From the NCBI GenBank assembly GCA_946535985.1, contig CAMNDY010000002.1, positions 62,001-126,000 on the forward strand: 64,000 nucleotides of DNA. Direction: 5' to 3'. Positions 36,403-46,442 of this stretch are shown one piece after another. Below the pieces are notes generated by a model, which was not told the origin of the DNA, did not search any database, and saw only the letters and a program-made list of their open reading frames with translations. Position 1 is the stretch's first letter. Each line of letters opens with the position of its first letter. The position numbers and the translations under genes were made by a program. The DNA comes from an uncultured Treponema sp. (GTDB lineage Bacteria; Spirochaetota; Spirochaetia; Treponematales; Treponemataceae).

Positions 36403-38937
36403 ATGAAAAAGTTTTTTCTTCTTATAACAAACATAGTAATTATTGCTATTGTTATTGCTTTCATTGCAAACTATGCAAGACACGAACGCTTGCTCAATCG
36501 TGAAATAGAAATGAACAGCTTTAAGAATATCACCCTTAGTGCAGAGCTTGTAACGACGAACTACCTTGAAGGAGAACAACGCACTTGTAATTCCTGGGCT
36601 AACTACATGAATTCTCAAAACATGACAATGCAACAGGCCATAGAATATGTAAGAGCCTCCAGAACAAATCCAAGAATTTGCGGAGATATTTTAAAAGTAG
36701 ACACACTCACAGGGCTTTCTACAAATGCAAATACAAAGGACCCCAATGATTTTACAGTATCCTATAAAGCACTTCCTATTCTTCACACCGCAGATGAGCT
36801 TGAGGACGAAATCAATGTAACAAGAAGCTATACAAACCCTGTAACAGGAATTCAGTCGATTGCTTTTTATAACATAATTGAATTACTAAACGAAGATACC
36901 GGTATAAAGGAACGCTGCTACCTTTTGCGTGTTGTGCCAGTTTCAGCCGTAGAAGAAAAATGGGCCTTCCCAACCGATAAATACAAAAATGCTGATATTG
37001 CAATTATTGACTCTGACGGAAACTATATTATAAAAGGAGCTGCTTTTAAGAATTCCAATCTTTTTGAATTCTATAATTCTTATAATTCTAAAGATTCACC
37101 TGATTATATTGATATAAAGAATTTATTTAAAGAAACATCAGGAACCTTTAAAATGAAAAACTCAAAGGAGCAGACAAACTTTAATGCATTTACCATTGTT
37201 AATAAAAACAAAGAATGGTATGTTGTTTCGACAATTCCGCTTGAAGACCTTTCGTCTTACACTATTGACTGGGCTTTACTTGGAATTGTTGTTACATCTC
37301 TTATGCTTCTTATGATTTTTGATATTACCTCGATGCTTTATCTTAATCATAAGCTTGAGCTTGCAGCAAAGGCAGCAGACGCGGCAAACCAGGCAAAAAC
37401 AGATTTTCTTTCTACAATGTCGCATGATATTCGCACTCCTATGAATGCAATCATAGGACTTACAACAATTACAGAAAAAAATATAAATGATCCCGATTCT
37501 GTAGCCGAGAACCTTAAAAAGATTTCTCTGGCCAGCAATCACCTGCTCACGCTCATTAATGATATTCTTGATATTTCAAAAATCGAACGAGGAAAAATTA
37601 CCCTGGCCCCATTAAGCTTTTCTATTGTTGAATCTGCAGAAAACCTTGTAAACATTTCTCAACCAATGGTTCATGAAAAAAACATTGATTTTCGCTTTAG
37701 AATTAAAAACATAACGAATGAATTTTTATTTGCAGACAAGCTTCGTGTAAACCAGATATTCATAAACATTCTTTCAAACGCACTTAAATATACACCAAAG
37801 GGTGGCAGCGTTTACGTAGATATGAGCCAGGAGCCATGTGAAAAGCCCAAAACAATTCTTTTGAACTACACCGTTACAGATACAGGTATTGGTATGTCAA
37901 AGGAATTCATGGAAAAAATGTATGAGCCCTTTGTTCGCCAGACAGACAGTCGCATAAACACAATACAGGGAACAGGACTTGGTCTTGCAATTACAAAACA
38001 GATGATAGATCTGATGGGCGGAACAATTGACTGTCACAGCGAAGTTGGAGCAGGAACTTCATTTAAGGTTAGTATCGAATTGCCTGTTTCAGAAATGCAG
38101 GAAGCCGAAATGGTTCTCCCTCCTATAAATGTTCTTCTTATTGATGATGACGAGGTTTTGCTTGAAACTGCCAGGGACACATTCAAAGCACTTGGAACCG
38201 AAGCAGAAGTTGCAATTTCCGGCTCCGAAGGTTTGAGTCTTCTTGAAAAACATATCGCAGAAGAAAAACCTTTTAATATAATTATCCTTGACTGGAAGAT
38301 GCCCGGCATGAACGGACTTGAGCTTACAAGAAAAATCAGAGAAAAGGCAGGCAATGATGTACCTATCCTTCTAGTTTCGGCTTATGACTGGTCTGCAATC
38401 GAAGAGGATGCTAAAAAAGCTGGTGTAAACGGATTTATAAGCAAACCCTTGTTCCGTTCTTCACTTTACAAAAAAATCACAGAAGTATTGCAGATACACA
38501 CAGAACAGGATTCTCAGGAAGAAAACAATTCCGATATTGAAGGAATGAACATTCTTATAGCAGAAGATATTGATATCAACTATGAAATTGTAAGCACTTT
38601 CCTGGAAATGCACGGTATTACTTCGGTACGGGCAAGCAACGGAGAAGAAGCTGTAACTCTCATGGAAAGCGCTGTTGAAAAACAATATGACATGATTTTT
38701 ATGGATATTCAAATGCCTGTTATGAACGGACTTGATGCAACCAGAGCTATACGAAAACTAGCAAATCCAGTTGCTCGCACAATCCCGATTATTGCAATGA
38801 CAGCCGATGCTTTTTCCGAAAATGTTGCAGAATGTATAGAAGCCGGCATGAATGGTCATATTGCAAAACCAATTGATGTTAAGCTTGTAATAAAAGAAAT
38901 AAGAAGGATTAAAGAGGAATATGGTACGCAAATGTAA
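36403..38937 (+). CDS. Hybrid sensor histidine kinase with two receiver domains
   Basis: FLSTMSHDIRTPMNAIIG H-box; NILSNALKYTPKGG; TDTGIGMSKEFM; GTGLGLAITKQM; two RECs (LLIDDDEV...ILDWKMPGMNG and ILIAEDIDIN...FMDIQMPVMNG). Confidence 0.95.
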   Translation: MKKFFLLITNIVIIAIVIAFIANYARHERLLNREIEMNSFKNITLSAELVTTNYLEGEQRTCNSWANYMNSQNMTMQQAIEYVRASRTNPRICGDILKVDTLTGLSTNANTKDPNDFTVSYKALPILHTADELEDEINVTRSYTNPVTGIQSIAFYNIIELLNEDTGIKERCYLLRVVPVSAVEEKWAFPTDKYKNADIAIIDSDGNYIIKGAAFKNSNLFEFYNSYNSKDSPDYIDIKNLFKETSGTFKMKNSKEQTNFNAFTIVNKNKEWYVVSTIPLEDLSSYTIDWALLGIVVTSLMLLMIFDITSMLYLNHKLELAAKAADAANQAKTDFLSTMSHDIRTPMNAIIGLTTITEKNINDPDSVAENLKKISLASNHLLTLINDILDISKIERGKITLAPLSFSIVESAENLVNISQPMVHEKNIDFRFRIKNITNEFLFADKLRVNQIFINILSNALKYTPKGGSVYVDMSQEPCEKPKTILLNYTVTDTGIGMSKEFMEKMYEPFVRQTDSRINTIQGTGLGLAITKQMIDLMGGTIDCHSEVGAGTSFKVSIELPVSEMQEAEMVLPPINVLLIDDDEVLLETARDTFKALGTEAEVAISGSEGLSLLEKHIAEEKPFNIIILDWKMPGMNGLELTRKIREKAGNDVPILLVSAYDWSAIEEDAKKAGVNGFISKPLFRSSLYKKITEVLQIHTEQDSQEENNSDIEGMNILIAEDIDINYEIVSTFLEMHGITSVRASNGEEAVTLMESAVEKQYDMIFMDIQMPVMNGLDATRAIRKLANPVARTIPIIAMTADAFSENVAECIEAGMNGHIAKPIDVKLVIKEIRRIKEEYGTQM

Positions 38938-40237
38938 GCTCAAGGTAATTGGTGTTTTACTGATTTTTATAGTGTTCATAAATTTGACCGCCGGCTGTAA
39001 GAATAAAAAATCAGTAAAATCACAGGATAAGGCGGAAGAAGCGTTCATCCCATCTCTTGATAAAAACATAAATACAAGCATCAAAATATATGGAAGCTAT
39101 AGTAATTTTGAAGCTATGGAAGAAGAGTTTGACCGGTTTAATCAAATTTATCCAAACATTGAACTCACTTACTCATTTCTTGATAATTATGTAGCAGTTA
39201 TTATGTCTTCTCTAAACAGTGACGAGGCTCCTGACATTTACTTTATGTTTGCCTGGATGGTTGGCATGAGTGAATATGCTCAGCTTTTTGAGGCTGCCGA
39301 AAATTTAGCAAAGCCTGAACTTAAAATAAATCTTAACTGCATAGATGAAGGAAATATTGTTAAAGATTCAGATGGCAAAATTTCTATGTTTCCATTATTT
39401 TCTCAAGGTCATGGAATGCTTGTCAATGAAGATTTATTTAAAAAGGAAAAGCTTTCTGTACCACAAACATTTGATGAGCTTATTGAGGTATGCCAAAAAT
39501 TAAAGGCTGCTGGTTACGAATCTCCTATGATGGGTTACCATGATATGAATTCAGGCTGGTGTACCTCTATTTCGTATCCATATTCACATTATCTGGTAAA
39601 GGACAATAAACAGGCTCTTAATGCCATTAATAAGCTTGACCCCTCTTCCGGTGAATATATGCGTCCTCTTTTCGAGTGTATTGATATGCTTGTAAAAACT
39701 GGCTGTATAAACACAGATTACTGTACAACACAAATTACCGACAATTACAATGGAGTCTTATTAAGATTTTTCAAAGGAGATGTTCCAATGATGCTCGTTC
39801 TGAACGACGTAGTTTCCGGAACAAAAAAGCGTGAACTCAAGTCTGAGCACTTCCAAAAAAATCCATTTACATATAGAATATATCCAACTCCAATTACAAA
39901 AAATGGTGGAATTTTCATCAGAAATTCGGGAGTTTGCTTAGCAGTCAATTCCAGGAGCAGGCAATTAGATGTTACTAACGAGTTTATACGTTTTCTTGCT
40001 CAAACAAAGGAGCTCAACAAGCTTGCTAATATCAAACGCCTTATTCCAATAACAAAAAACTTCTCCTCTGATGATTTTTTTGCACCAATGGAAAAAGGCG
40101 AAAAGGTTTACGCAAATTCTTTAGGAATATTAGATGAAGCATCTATACAAATCCGAGAGGACTGTTACAGTATTGCAAACGGAACTATGTCTGTTGACCA
40201 AGCTGTAGAGTCTTTTGGAAGAAAAAAAACACAATAA
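38921..40237 (+). CDS. ABC-type extracellular sugar-binding lipoprotein (family 1 SBP)
   Basis: Lipobox NLTAGCKN; IKIYGSYSNFEAMEEEFDRFNQIYPNIELTYSFLDN...APDIYFMFAW...FKKEKLSVPQTFDELIEVCQKLKAAG; overlaps the kinase gene by 17 bp. Confidence 0.9.
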   Translation: MVRKCKLKVIGVLLIFIVFINLTAGCKNKKSVKSQDKAEEAFIPSLDKNINTSIKIYGSYSNFEAMEEEFDRFNQIYPNIELTYSFLDNYVAVIMSSLNSDEAPDIYFMFAWMVGMSEYAQLFEAAENLAKPELKINLNCIDEGNIVKDSDGKISMFPLFSQGHGMLVNEDLFKKEKLSVPQTFDELIEVCQKLKAAGYESPMMGYHDMNSGWCTSISYPYSHYLVKDNKQALNAINKLDPSSGEYMRPLFECIDMLVKTGCINTDYCTTQITDNYNGVLLRFFKGDVPMMLVLNDVVSGTKKRELKSEHFQKNPFTYRIYPTPITKNGGIFIRNSGVCLAVNSRSRQLDVTNEFIRFLAQTKELNKLANIKRLIPITKNFSSDDFFAPMEKGEKVYANSLGILDEASIQIREDCYSIANGTMSVDQAVESFGRKKTQ

Positions 40238-40251
40238 GGATTGGTTGAATT

Positions 40252-41550
40252 ATGAAAAAATTATTAACGGTTGCACTTGTAATTTTTTGTATTGCCGGAT
40301 CTTTATCCTGCAAACCAGAAAAATCTGACCAGCCCGGACAATTTGGAAGCTTTCCAAAGAAGTCTGAAAAAAGTTCCAAGGCTGAAGAACCCGCAGAAAC
40401 TTTTACTCCGGAATTTCTTTTTGATTCCTCAAAGGCAGTAAAAGATGAAGGACACAAGGATTTTTCTTCTATTACTGGCTTTGAGCTTACAAAGAACATG
40501 ATGCCTGGCTGGAATCTTGGAAACACCTTTGATGCTACAGGTTCTACAGGTCTTGCTTCTGAAATGAGCTGGGGTCAACCACACACAGAAAAGGTAATGA
40601 TTGACGGTCTAGCAAAAAGCGGAATTAAAACTATAAGAATTCCTGTTACCTGGCACAATCATATTTCTGACAAAGCAACATATACAATTAACCCGGAATG
40701 GATGAAACGTGTTAAGACTGTTGTTGACTGGGCAATTGAAAATGATATGTATGTTATTTTAAATATACATCATGACGATTATGACAAAGAATCAAAAATG
40801 CCTAAGTGTAATGGTATTTATCCAAACAAAACAAACCTTGTAGAATCACAGCGCTATCTTTACAACATCTGGGGACAGATTGCTACAGCCTTTAATAACG
40901 GCTACGATGAACACTTGATTTTTGAAACTATGAACGAGCCTCGTCCAAAAGGAACTCCGGACGAATGGTGGTTCAGCGGAAGCTCACGCAGTATTGAGGC
41001 TGCAAGAAGCTTGAATCAGATGAACCAGACAGCACTTGATGCCATCAGAGCAACAGGCGGAAACAATGCAAAGCGTTTTGTAATGTGCCCTGCCCTTGCC
41101 GCCAGTGAAAATGCTGCTTCTTCTTCTCTTTTCAAAATGCCTACAGATGTAGAAAGAGGAAGACTTATTCTTTCTATTCACGCATACACTCCATATTCTT
41201 TTGCAATGGAATCTCCTGGACAGCGCGAATTTACTTCACAGCATAAAGATGAGCTTAAGAATATGTTCACAAAGCTCAACGACAAGTTTATTGTAAATAA
41301 ATACCCTGTAGTTATTGGAGAATATGGCGCAACAAACAAAGAAAATCTTGAAGAAAGACTTGCCTGGTTTGATTTCTTCCTTACTACAGCAAAGAGTTAT
41401 GGTATTCCATGCTGTTTGTGGGATAATGCGGTATGGGAAGTAGCTAAAGGCAGCAGCGACTATAGCGAGCACTACGGCTACTACAACCGTAAAACCCAAA
41501 CCTGGTATTTCCCGGAAATTATTAATCAGATTGTAGAATCTACAAAATAG
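40252..41550 (+). CDS. GH5-family endoglucanase/cellulase lipoprotein
   Basis: Lipobox IAGSLSCKP; MMPGWNLGNTFDATG, IKTIRIPVTWHNH, LIFETMNEPR, VVIGEYGATNKEN. Confidence 0.93.
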   Translation: MKKLLTVALVIFCIAGSLSCKPEKSDQPGQFGSFPKKSEKSSKAEEPAETFTPEFLFDSSKAVKDEGHKDFSSITGFELTKNMMPGWNLGNTFDATGSTGLASEMSWGQPHTEKVMIDGLAKSGIKTIRIPVTWHNHISDKATYTINPEWMKRVKTVVDWAIENDMYVILNIHHDDYDKESKMPKCNGIYPNKTNLVESQRYLYNIWGQIATAFNNGYDEHLIFETMNEPRPKGTPDEWWFSGSSRSIEAARSLNQMNQTALDAIRATGGNNAKRFVMCPALAASENAASSSLFKMPTDVERGRLILSIHAYTPYSFAMESPGQREFTSQHKDELKNMFTKLNDKFIVNKYPVVIGEYGATNKENLEERLAWFDFFLTTAKSYGIPCCLWDNAVWEVAKGSSDYSEHYGYYNRKTQTWYFPEIINQIVESTK

Positions 41551-41561
41551 ATAGTTAAAAA

Positions 41562-41593
41562 AAGATTCCCCGGTCAAGCCGGGGAATGACACA
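41562..41593. repeat. REP-like palindromic repeat, family C
   Basis: AGATTCCCCGGTCAAGCCGGGGAATGACA just after the GH5 stop; same family as 7401-7432. Confidence 0.75.
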
Positions 41594-41599
41594 AAGCTG

Positions 41600-41660
41600 G
41601 CATTGTCGGGCTTAACCGCAAGTTTTGCTTTGCAAAACTTGGTAAGCTCTGCGACACAAT
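41600..41660. repeat. Second, interrupted family C half-copy with inserted hairpin
   Basis: GGCATTGTCGGGCTTAACC interrupted by CAAGTTTTGC-TTT-GCAAAACTTG (10-bp perfect stem), then GACACAATCT. Confidence 0.6.
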
Positions 41661-41663
41661 CTA

Positions 41664-43142
41664 CTAGAGCAACGGTTTCATTGCTGTCATGTAAGCGCGC
41701 AATTTGCGTCCAACAACCTCAATAGGATGGTTGCGGATTTCTTCATTTACAGCAACAAGTTCTGAATTATTTACTGAATTATCCTTTACATCAAGACCTT
41801 TTCCAATTACATCTGTATGAAGGTTAGGCATTAAATCCTTAGCCATCATTGGAGCAGCTACACGGCTGAACAAATAACATCCGTATTCTGCTGTATCAGA
41901 AATAACGCGGTTCATTTCGTAAAGACGTTTGCGGTCAATGAGGTTTGCAATAAGAGGAACTTCGTGGAGCGATTCGTAGTAAGCAGATTCAGGTTTAATA
42001 CCGGCATCAACCATTGTTTCAAATGCAAGTTCACAACCAGCTTTTACCATTGCAACAAGAAGGATTCCCTTGTCAAAGTATTCCTGTTCTGTAATTTCTT
42101 CGCTTGATTCTGCATTCTTTTCAAATGCAAGCTTACCTGTATCTTCACGCCATGCAAGAAGATCCTTGTCACCGGCAGCCCAGTCCTGCATCATTGTGCT
42201 GGAGAACTTACCGCTGATAATATCATCCATGTGCTTCTGATAAAGTGGAGCAAGGAGCTTTTTAATATCTTTAGAAATCTGATTAGCCTTGATTTTTGCA
42301 GGGTTAGAAAGACGGTCCATCATGTTTGTAATACCACCCCATTTAAGGGCTTCGCTTACAACGTTCCAGCCGTGCATAAGAAGTTTTGTTGCATATTCAG
42401 GAGCAATTCCTTCGCTAACCATTTTGTCGTAGCATACAATTGTACCAGCCTGAAGCATACCACAAAGGATTGTCTGTTCGCCCATAAGGTCAGACTTAAC
42501 TTCGGCAATAAAGCTTGATTCAAGAACACCGGCTTTTGAACCACCCATACCTACAGCAAGAGCTTTAGCATAAGCCCAGCCCTTTCCTTCTGGGTCGTTT
42601 GCAGGGTGAACAGCAATAAGATCTGGTACACCAAATCCGCGCTGGAATTCGTGCCATACTTCTGTACCTGGTCCTTTTGGAGCACACATTACAACAGTGA
42701 TATCAGGACGGATAATCATTCCTTCTTCAATCATGTTAAAGCCGTGGCTGTACCAGAGGGCAGAACCCTGCTTCATTCTTCCCATAATATCGTTGATTAC
42801 TTTTGAATGCTGCTTATCTGGAGTAAGGTTTCCTACTAAATCTGCGGTAGGAATCATTTCATCGTATGTACCTACTTTAAATCCGTTTTCCGTTGCATTT
42901 TTCCAGGACTGACGTTTTTCGGCAATAGCACTGTCGCGCAAAGCATAAGAAACATCAAGACCGCTGTCGCGCAGACAAAGGCCCTGGTTCAAGCCCTGTG
43001 CACCACAACCTACAATAACAATCTTTTTTCCTTTAAGGGCATTTACACCGTCTGCAAATTCTTCTTTGGCCATAGAACGACAGTGTCCAAGCTGAAGTCT
43101 AGCCTCTCTCCATGGAATTTTGTTGAAATAATTTTCACCCAT
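41664..43142 (-). CDS. ilvC: Ketol-acid reductoisomerase (long, enterobacterial-type class II)
   Basis: [65 protein letters not shown], duplicated C-terminal domain (~490 aa). Confidence 0.95.
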   Translation of the reverse strand: MGENYFNKIPWREARLQLGHCRSMAKEEFADGVNALKGKKIVIVGCGAQGLNQGLCLRDSGLDVSYALRDSAIAEKRQSWKNATENGFKVGTYDEMIPTADLVGNLTPDKQHSKVINDIMGRMKQGSALWYSHGFNMIEEGMIIRPDITVVMCAPKGPGTEVWHEFQRGFGVPDLIAVHPANDPEGKGWAYAKALAVGMGGSKAGVLESSFIAEVKSDLMGEQTILCGMLQAGTIVCYDKMVSEGIAPEYATKLLMHGWNVVSEALKWGGITNMMDRLSNPAKIKANQISKDIKKLLAPLYQKHMDDIISGKFSSTMMQDWAAGDKDLLAWREDTGKLAFEKNAESSEEITEQEYFDKGILLVAMVKAGCELAFETMVDAGIKPESAYYESLHEVPLIANLIDRKRLYEMNRVISDTAEYGCYLFSRVAAPMMAKDLMPNLHTDVIGKGLDVKDNSVNNSELVAVNEEIRNHPIEVVGRKLRAYMTAMKPLL

Positions 43143-43204
43143 CTTTTTGCCTCGTTTTTATTGATAGTAACTTTTATTATACTTCAAACCTTAGTTCTCG
43201 TAAA

Positions 43205-43238
43205 GACGTAGACTGATGACTGACGTAGACTGATGACT
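43205..43238. repeat. 17-bp perfect tandem duplication GACGTAGACTGATGACT x2
   Basis: Direct reading; upstream of ilvC and just downstream of the MATE gene. Confidence 0.85.
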
Positions 43239-43282
43239 TGATGATGACTGGAGAGTAATGGCCTGCTTCTGACAGATGTAAA

Positions 43283-44695
43283 TTATGCAGATGTTGTAAT
43301 TTTTTCAGGAACTTCTGCATCGGGAATGCGTTTTTTCATCCACAGGTAGCGGAGCCAGGCTGTAAGGGCACTCATAAACCATACAATGCCTACAGACCAC
43401 CAGATACCCCAAAGCCCGATTACAGGAATTGCAGTAAGAAGGAATGGAACTGTAAAACGTCCGATAACTTCGGTAATTCCATTTATAAGAGAGAAGAAAG
43501 CATCCCCTATTCCGTTTAAAACTCCGCGCACTACATAAATAATTCCAAGGAACACATAGAAGAAGCTTGTAATTTTAAGGGCTGTTGAACCCATGCTTAT
43601 AACTTCTGCATCTTTTACAAAAAGGCCAGTAATTGCGCTGCCAAAGAACTGCATTACCGGAAGCATGGCAAAAGAGAAAATTGCCATCATGAGCATGCTC
43701 TTTTTGTAGCCGTCAATTACACGGGCCTTTTTCTTTGCTCCGTAATTCTGGCCGCTAAAGGTAGAAAGGGCTGCTCCAAGAGTCTGGTATGGCTGATGTA
43801 TTACCTGTTCAACGCGGCTTGTGGCGGTAAAAGAGGCAACTGCAACAGGACCAAAATTGTTTACAACTCTCTGCAAAGCCATACAGGAAATTGCAATCAG
43901 GGAGAACTGAAGCGAAAGAGGAACTCCTAAGCGGATACACTTCCACAAAATTTCACCGTTAAGATGAAGATCTTCTTTTTTCATCTTAAAATAGGGATTT
44001 GTTCTGATTGCAAAAATCATACAAAGAATACAGCAGATTCCGTTGGAAATAAATGTAGCAACTCCGGCTCCAATAACACCAAGCTTAAGGTTATAAACAA
44101 AAATCAAATCAAGAATGATATTGAGGATGCAGCCAAAAATCAAAAAGTAAAGAGGAGTTTTTGAGTCTCCAAGAGCGCGCAGCATAGAAGAAACAAAGTT
44201 GTAAACAGAAACAAGGAAAAGATTAATACACATGATTTTCATGTAGGCAACTGCGTCTGCAAGAATTGGCTGGGGTGTATTAAGAAAAACAAGGATTGGA
44301 CCTGCGGCAAAAAAGGCGATTGTTCCAATAACAAGAGGTACTACAATCATTATAAAGGCCGAATTGACAATACAGTTCTTTACCTTTGCACCGTTTCCTT
44401 CGCCAAAAAAGTGTGAAGTTACAATACCGCCGGCAGAACCAATTCCGTTACAAAGAGCAAAAAAGAAAAAAGTTATAGAGCCTGTTGCACCAATTGCGGC
44501 CAGGGCCTGGGCACCAATAAGCTGACCTACAATTACAGAGTCTGCAAGATTGTAAAACTGCTGAAAAATATTACCTATTAACATTGGCACAGAAAAAGAA
44601 AGCAAAAGCTTTACAGTATTTCCCTGTGTCATGTTTATCATCTTACTCTTCATGTTTTTAATTATATTCTTCTGCAAAAAAATAAAATTGTACAT
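43283..44695 (-). CDS. MATE-family multidrug exporter
   Basis: LLLSFSVPMLIGNIFQQFYNLADSVIVGQLIGAQALAAIGATGSITFFF; about 12 TM segments. Confidence 0.93.
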   Translation of the reverse strand: MYNFIFLQKNIIKNMKSKMINMTQGNTVKLLLSFSVPMLIGNIFQQFYNLADSVIVGQLIGAQALAAIGATGSITFFFFALCNGIGSAGGIVTSHFFGEGNGAKVKNCIVNSAFIMIVVPLVIGTIAFFAAGPILVFLNTPQPILADAVAYMKIMCINLFLVSVYNFVSSMLRALGDSKTPLYFLIFGCILNIILDLIFVYNLKLGVIGAGVATFISNGICCILCMIFAIRTNPYFKMKKEDLHLNGEILWKCIRLGVPLSLQFSLIAISCMALQRVVNNFGPVAVASFTATSRVEQVIHQPYQTLGAALSTFSGQNYGAKKKARVIDGYKKSMLMMAIFSFAMLPVMQFFGSAITGLFVKDAEVISMGSTALKITSFFYVFLGIIYVVRGVLNGIGDAFFSLINGITEVIGRFTVPFLLTAIPVIGLWGIWWSVGIVWFMSALTAWLRYLWMKKRIPDAEVPEKITTSA

Positions 44696-44770
44696 TTATA
44701 CTTAAAGATAGAAGAAATAATAATGAAAATATTATATATTTATGGTAAAAGAAGCTTCAGGAGGCTATAA

Positions 44771-46435
44771 ATGGCTGAAATTCAGGTGGCTGCTGTATTT
44801 TCTGATAATATAGTTTTGCAGCGCAATAAAATCATCAACATTTTTGGTTGGATTGATTGGAAAGAAAAGGACAAAGAGATTTTTGTAAAGGCTGAACTTT
44901 TTAATAAAAATGGCGATTTGCTTGGAGAAAATACCCGTATCTATACAAACCCTGTAAAAAAATGGGTTATCTCTCTTCCTTCGCAAGAAGCACAGGAAGA
45001 ATGCAGTCTTAAAATATGGCTTAATCAAAGCACAGAAGCTATTGTTTTTTCAAACATTGCTATTGGTGAGGTGTGGCTTGCAGGCGGTCAGTCTAACATG
45101 GAATTTGAACTTGGCAACTGTACAGAAGGCCCCCAGGAACTTGCAGATACAAGTGGAGAAAATGGTGCCAAGAATGTGCGCTTTTACTACACAAATAAAA
45201 TTGCCTGGATGGACCAGCATTTTTACCAGGCAGAAAAAAATACAGCCTGGCAAACCTGGGACTCTCCAAATAAAAACGCCTGGTCTGCAGTAGGATTTTT
45301 CTTTGCAAAAAAACTTGCGGCTGATCTTGGCTGCACTGTCGGAGTAATCGGCTGCAACTGGGGAGGAACAAGTGCCAGTGCCTGGATGCGCCGTGAATAT
45401 CTTGAAAAAGATGAAGATCTTCGTACCTATCTTACAGAACAGGAAGAAGCAACTGCAGGAAAATCAATTGACCAGCAGTGCCGCGAATATGAAGAATACG
45501 AAGTTATACAGGCAGAATGGCAGAAAAAATGCGATGCCCTTTATGCCGCAAATCCAGAAATTACCTGGGCAAAGGTTGAAGAGACTCTTGGCAAATCTCC
45601 ATGGCCGGGTCCACGCTCCTGCAAAAACCCTTACAGACCCTGCGGCCTTTATGACTGCATGGTAAACCGCATACTTCCATATACACTAAAGGGTGTGCTC
45701 TGGTATCAGGGAGAAAGTGACGACCACAAACCATACAGCTATGCAAAGTTGTTTTCAAAACTCATAGACAACTGGCGGACAGACTGGAAAGATCCTGAGC
45801 TTCCTTTTGTTTTTGTACAGCTTCCAAATCATCGAAACGAGTACGACAAAGATTTTAAACACTGGTGCTTAATCCGCTCTGTCCAGGAAAAGGTTCATCA
45901 CATGGTAAAAAATGCCTTTATGACCTGTGCACTTGACCTTGGACAATTCAACGACATTCATCCAAAAGCAAAAAAAGTAGTAGCAGAACGCATGGAAGAA
46001 AATGCCCTTGCAAATGTATATAATCTTAAAAAAGCTCAGGATGTTCTTTCGCCAATGCTTAAAGGCTATACAATAAAAGGCGCAGATCCTTCTGACGCAA
46101 ATTCCTTTGGCAAAATTATCCTGACCTTTGATAATGCCGCAACAGGCTTTGTTGCCCGCGAAGATAAAATCAACCTTGATTATTACAAGCGCATGGAGCA
46201 GCATCAGGGTAACAGCGTTTCACCGGCATTCACAGGTTTTGAAATTGCAGGAAGCGACGGTATCTTCTACCCTGCAGCCTATCGTCTTGGTCAAAGCGAA
46301 AAGGATTTTAATACAATCACACTTTCTTCTCCGCTTGTAAAAAATCCTGTAAGCGCAAGGTACGCCTGGTACAACTACGGTCCTGTAAATATTTTTGGTA
46401 AAAATGGCTTGCCCCTTGCCCCTTTCATGATATAA
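44771..46435 (+). CDS. Sialate O-acetylesterase-like / SGNH carbohydrate esterase
   Basis: GEVWLAGGQSNMEFEL, VGVIGCNWGGTSASAWM, GVLWYQGESD, FNDIHPKAKKVVAERM. Confidence 0.9.
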   Translation: MAEIQVAAVFSDNIVLQRNKIINIFGWIDWKEKDKEIFVKAELFNKNGDLLGENTRIYTNPVKKWVISLPSQEAQEECSLKIWLNQSTEAIVFSNIAIGEVWLAGGQSNMEFELGNCTEGPQELADTSGENGAKNVRFYYTNKIAWMDQHFYQAEKNTAWQTWDSPNKNAWSAVGFFFAKKLAADLGCTVGVIGCNWGGTSASAWMRREYLEKDEDLRTYLTEQEEATAGKSIDQQCREYEEYEVIQAEWQKKCDALYAANPEITWAKVEETLGKSPWPGPRSCKNPYRPCGLYDCMVNRILPYTLKGVLWYQGESDDHKPYSYAKLFSKLIDNWRTDWKDPELPFVFVQLPNHRNEYDKDFKHWCLIRSVQEKVHHMVKNAFMTCALDLGQFNDIHPKAKKVVAERMEENALANVYNLKKAQDVLSPMLKGYTIKGADPSDANSFGKIILTFDNAATGFVAREDKINLDYYKRMEQHQGNSVSPAFTGFEIAGSDGIFYPAAYRLGQSEKDFNTITLSSPLVKNPVSARYAWYNYGPVNIFGKNGLPLAPFMI

Positions 46436-46442
46436 TAACTGT

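Noticed and set aside
33889-38937. Possibility that the hybrid kinase or nearby Hpt supplies the missing CheA function for the chemosensory operon
   Set aside because: They are separated by convergent housekeeping genes, the kinase is a membrane hybrid HK with its own RECs, and nothing in the sequence links it to the array. Kept only as an alternative to test.
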